A stretch of 64,000 bases of DNA from NCBI GenBank assembly GCA_024998625.1, contig JACOEL010000002.1:340548-404547 (forward strand), in the 5' to 3' direction. Position numbers and translations under genes: made by a program. The DNA is from Nitrospira sp. GTDB lineage: Bacteria; Nitrospirota; Nitrospiria; Nitrospirales; Nitrospiraceae. Position 1 is the stretch's first letter. Each line of letters begins with the position of its first letter. Under the pieces are notes generated by a model. It ran no database searches. It was given only the letters and a program-made list of their open reading frames with translations, and was not told the DNA's origin. This document shows, in pieces, positions 63,904 through 64,000 of this stretch.

Positions 63904-64000
63904 ATGAGAGTTGCTTTTTGTGACTGGCGTGCACTGTTTCTTGCAGTGTTTCTCTGGCCCGCTTCATTGATGGGGGCCGAGCCTATTGAGCCAGTTGTAC
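63904..64000 (+). CDS. Start of an exported protein (partial)
   Basis: The first 32 codons before the window ends: MRVAFCDWRALFLAVFLWP then ASLMGAEPIEPVV, a typical signal peptide with cleavage after MGA. A GAGGAG lies about 13 bases upstream. The family cannot be identified from this piece. Confidence 0.5.
   Translation, partial: MRVAFCDWRALFLAVFLWPASLMGAEPIEPVV

Overview
The window reads as a chromosomal stretch of a GC-rich Gram-negative bacterium, most consistent with Nitrospira (Nitrospirota). This is inference from content: a cytochrome c-fused copper nitrite reductase, a very large multicopper oxidase, a phosphoketolase/acetate kinase pair, outer-membrane receptors and RND pumps, sigma-54 regulators, and intergenic inverted-repeat elements. 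No rRNA, tRNA or CRISPR array was seen.

Layout. 0-4.6 kb: the end of a FecR-type regulator, a FecA-type TonB receptor, a DUF4198 protein and a PepSY membrane protein form a metal (probably iron) uptake cluster. 4.7-13.7 kb: a sensor kinase and an NtrC-type regulator are followed by two matching dyads, a near-perfect -24/-12 promoter and a 1627-residue multicopper oxidase, which looks like a complete sensor-regulator-operator-target unit. 13.7-22.2 kb: a DsbA-like thiol protein, acetate kinase, phosphoketolase, a HAD hydrolase, an aldo/keto reductase and a coiled-coil secreted protein. 22.4-28 kb: an orphan PD-(D/E)XK-like protein, an amine oxidase, a GNAT enzyme, a YHS protein and an ECF sigma/anti-sigma pair. 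The YHS gene and the sigma gene share one promoter motif. 28-35 kb: a membrane glycosyltransferase-like gene split by a frameshift, then LemA and DUF2207 proteins.

35-46.5 kb: a triple-GAF, FhlA-like sigma-54 activator sits upstream of two transcription units, DedA-rhodanese/TerB-Coq4 and an RND efflux operon. Each is preceded by a TGCCGW-N4-TCGGCA dyad and a -24/-12 promoter candidate, so they may be one regulon. 46.6-50.4 kb: hemerythrin, NnrS-like and DUF59 proteins and an ECF42-type sigma factor. 50.7-53.1 kb: a lower-GC accessory patch with Rap1a/Tai-like, 5'-nucleotidase and FRG-domain genes. 53.2-59.6 kb: YCII/DGPF, VOC, SRPBCC, DUF1579, BNR-repeat and MoaD-like genes, the usual company of ECF42 sigma factors. 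Here a duplicated promoter-like motif and alternating families of intergenic inverted repeats occur. 59.6-64 kb: a DUF1579 gene remnant, a decayed IS3-family element and a cytochrome c-NirK gene interrupted by one in-frame TAG.

Starts were chosen mainly from Shine-Dalgarno position and signal peptides. All promoter and operator calls are pattern-based and unproven.
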